Below, one piece after another: positions 63,162-64,000 of a stretch of 64,000 nucleotides of DNA. The position numbers were made by a program, and so were the translations under genes. This DNA is from Acetobacter pomorum. GTDB lineage: Bacteria; Pseudomonadota; Alphaproteobacteria; Acetobacterales; Acetobacteraceae. The DNA lies in assembly GCF_002738225.1 (NCBI RefSeq), contig NZ_PEBQ01000087.1, positions 20,755 to 84,754 of the forward strand, written 5' to 3'. The notes below the pieces were generated by a model. That model searched no databases. It was not told where the DNA came from and worked only from the letters and a program-made list of their open reading frames with translations. Position 1 is the first letter of the stretch; the number at the start of each line of letters is the position of its first letter.

Positions 63162-64000
63162 ATGAGTATCTTAGATTATAGAAATATGGAATTATCTATA
63201 GGAAAAGATCATACATTAACTGTTTCTGAAAATGCAAAAAATCATATATCTCTTATAAAATTTGGAGATATTTACATACTATGCAGCTATGATTTCCTTG
63301 GAGAATTCTCATTATATAATGGTGGCGTAAAATCTTGCGGTCATTTTGTGACTATATTGGAAGAAAACTCACATAAATACATTGTAGATTATAAAACAAA
63401 AAGATTTCTTTGCTCAGAACCGAACGGTTCAGTTGGAACGAGAGACAATCCAAAGTTATGGGAAGAATTTATATTCTCTGAAAATACTGTAACAAAGGAA
63501 ATTACCATCAATAATGATAATTATATTTTTGATGGAAAAGATATTTTTGAAATTATAAAAGGAGATTCAAAATTTTGTGCGAACCTATCAGCATTAGAAA
63601 TTAATATAGTTGTTTCAGCGATACTAAGCTCTATGCAAAAAGAGCATTTGGAACGTTTTTGTAAAAATCTCATTCATTCTCATGATAACATTAAAACCAT
63701 TAAGAATTTATTTAAATACAATGATAAAATATACGAAAAATTACTCGACTTGTTTAATTGGAACTCAAGCGGACGGCCTACCCGTAATTACAGAGTAATC
63801 GGTCGAGATCTTGATTGGATTGTAAAATATAGTAAATTTAACCCGGGCATATCAATAACTGAATATTTGTTGCATTTTGCACGAGCAGCCATCTCTCCAA
63901 ACAAATCCTGCTGTGTGGTAACCACAGCCAGAAATGAAGGTATCTATATTATTGAATGGATAGCTCATTACCTTTCCCTTGGGTTTGAATCTATTTTTAT
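63162..64000 (+). CDS. Glycosyltransferase, GT2/GT92-like, cut by the right edge
   Basis: The frame from ATG 63162, with AGGA about 8 nt upstream, stays open to the end of the window, so the gene is partial (about 279 residues seen). The first 110 residues contain a beta-rich stretch (HISLIKFGDIYILCSYD; FLCSEPNGSVGTRDNPKLWEEFIF) that resembles a beta-trefoil or fascin-like module; this is a weak guess. The last 30 residues are CVVTTARNEGIYIIEWIAHYL, the start of a GT2-family-4/GT92-type catalytic domain. The gene is far richer in A and T than its neighbours, a sign of transfer. It continues the surface-glycan block. Confidence 0.75.
   Translation, partial: MSILDYRNMELSIGKDHTLTVSENAKNHISLIKFGDIYILCSYDFLGEFSLYNGGVKSCGHFVTILEENSHKYIVDYKTKRFLCSEPNGSVGTRDNPKLWEEFIFSENTVTKEITINNDNYIFDGKDIFEIIKGDSKFCANLSALEINIVVSAILSSMQKEHLERFCKNLIHSHDNIKTIKNLFKYNDKIYEKLLDLFNWNSSGRPTRNYRVIGRDLDWIVKYSKFNPGISITEYLLHFARAAISPNKSCCVVTTARNEGIYIIEWIAHYLSLGFESIF

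Overview
The window is a compact bacterial chromosome segment with no insertion sequence, prophage, CRISPR array or rRNA. The gene set points to an alphaproteobacterium, most likely an acetic acid bacterium (Acetobacteraceae, Acetobacter-like). The clues are AddAB instead of RecBCD, a CtrA-family regulator, a tolQRAB / pal / cpoB / tilS / ftsH / folP / glmM block, a COQ9-like protein and several GT-B/RgpF-type surface glycosyltransferases. The genus is an inference from gene content and protein style, not from a marker gene.

Layout. 1-2.6 kb: the 3' part of ftsK and a pseudouridine synthase that lacks an ordinary start codon. 2.6-8.3 kb, minus strand: a GT4 glycosyltransferase, a glutathione transferase, mnmA, a 2Fe-2S ferredoxin and two tandem cysteine desulfurases, together a sulfur-transfer and tRNA-thiolation group. 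8.3-8.8 kb: a non-coding region with four copies of one 8-bp motif ahead of an alpha/beta hydrolase. 9.5-21.9 kb: trmJ-like and cysS, tRNA-Thr, folC-accD, trxA, and addA-addB-tsaE. 22.3-23.1 kb: a CtrA-like regulator whose receiver domain has lost its phosphorylation residues. 23.1-40.6 kb, minus strand: glmM, folP, ftsH, tilS, cpoB, pal, tolB-A-R-Q, ybgC, ruvB-A-C, yebC and secA. These cover envelope constriction, protein quality control, Holliday junction processing and secretion. 40.8-53.5 kb: mostly plus-strand genes (parvulin, argJ, RDD protein, MscS channel with a coupled 2OG dioxygenase, UbiK-like, ybjN, proC, COQ9/TetR-like, tRNA-Gln, MFS). A minus-strand group of a DnaJ-like chaperone behind two tiny coupled ORFs lies inside this stretch. 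53.6-64 kb: HU, then a surface-polysaccharide/adhesin locus with an RgpF-like protein, a double GT4 protein, an RTX-like beta-roll protein without a signal peptide, a GT4-GT2 fusion, and an AT-rich glycosyltransferase cut by the right edge.

How it fits together. Many minus-strand genes overlap by 4 nt (ATGA), so they are probably co-transcribed and translationally coupled: cysS/trmJ, tsaE/addB/addA, ruvC/ruvA/ruvB/ybgC and the small ORF/dnaJ group. Strong stem-loops separate other transcription units; pal in particular sits between two terminators. The items that look least ordinary are the phosphorylation-dead CtrA paralogue, the RTX-like protein bracketed by modular glycosyltransferases with a perfect operator-like palindrome between the divergent genes, the repeated GAAAACGT motif, the two tandem cysteine desulfurases, and the start-codon-less pseudouridine synthase. 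All functional statements rest on reading translated sequence and family motifs by eye; no database search was run.
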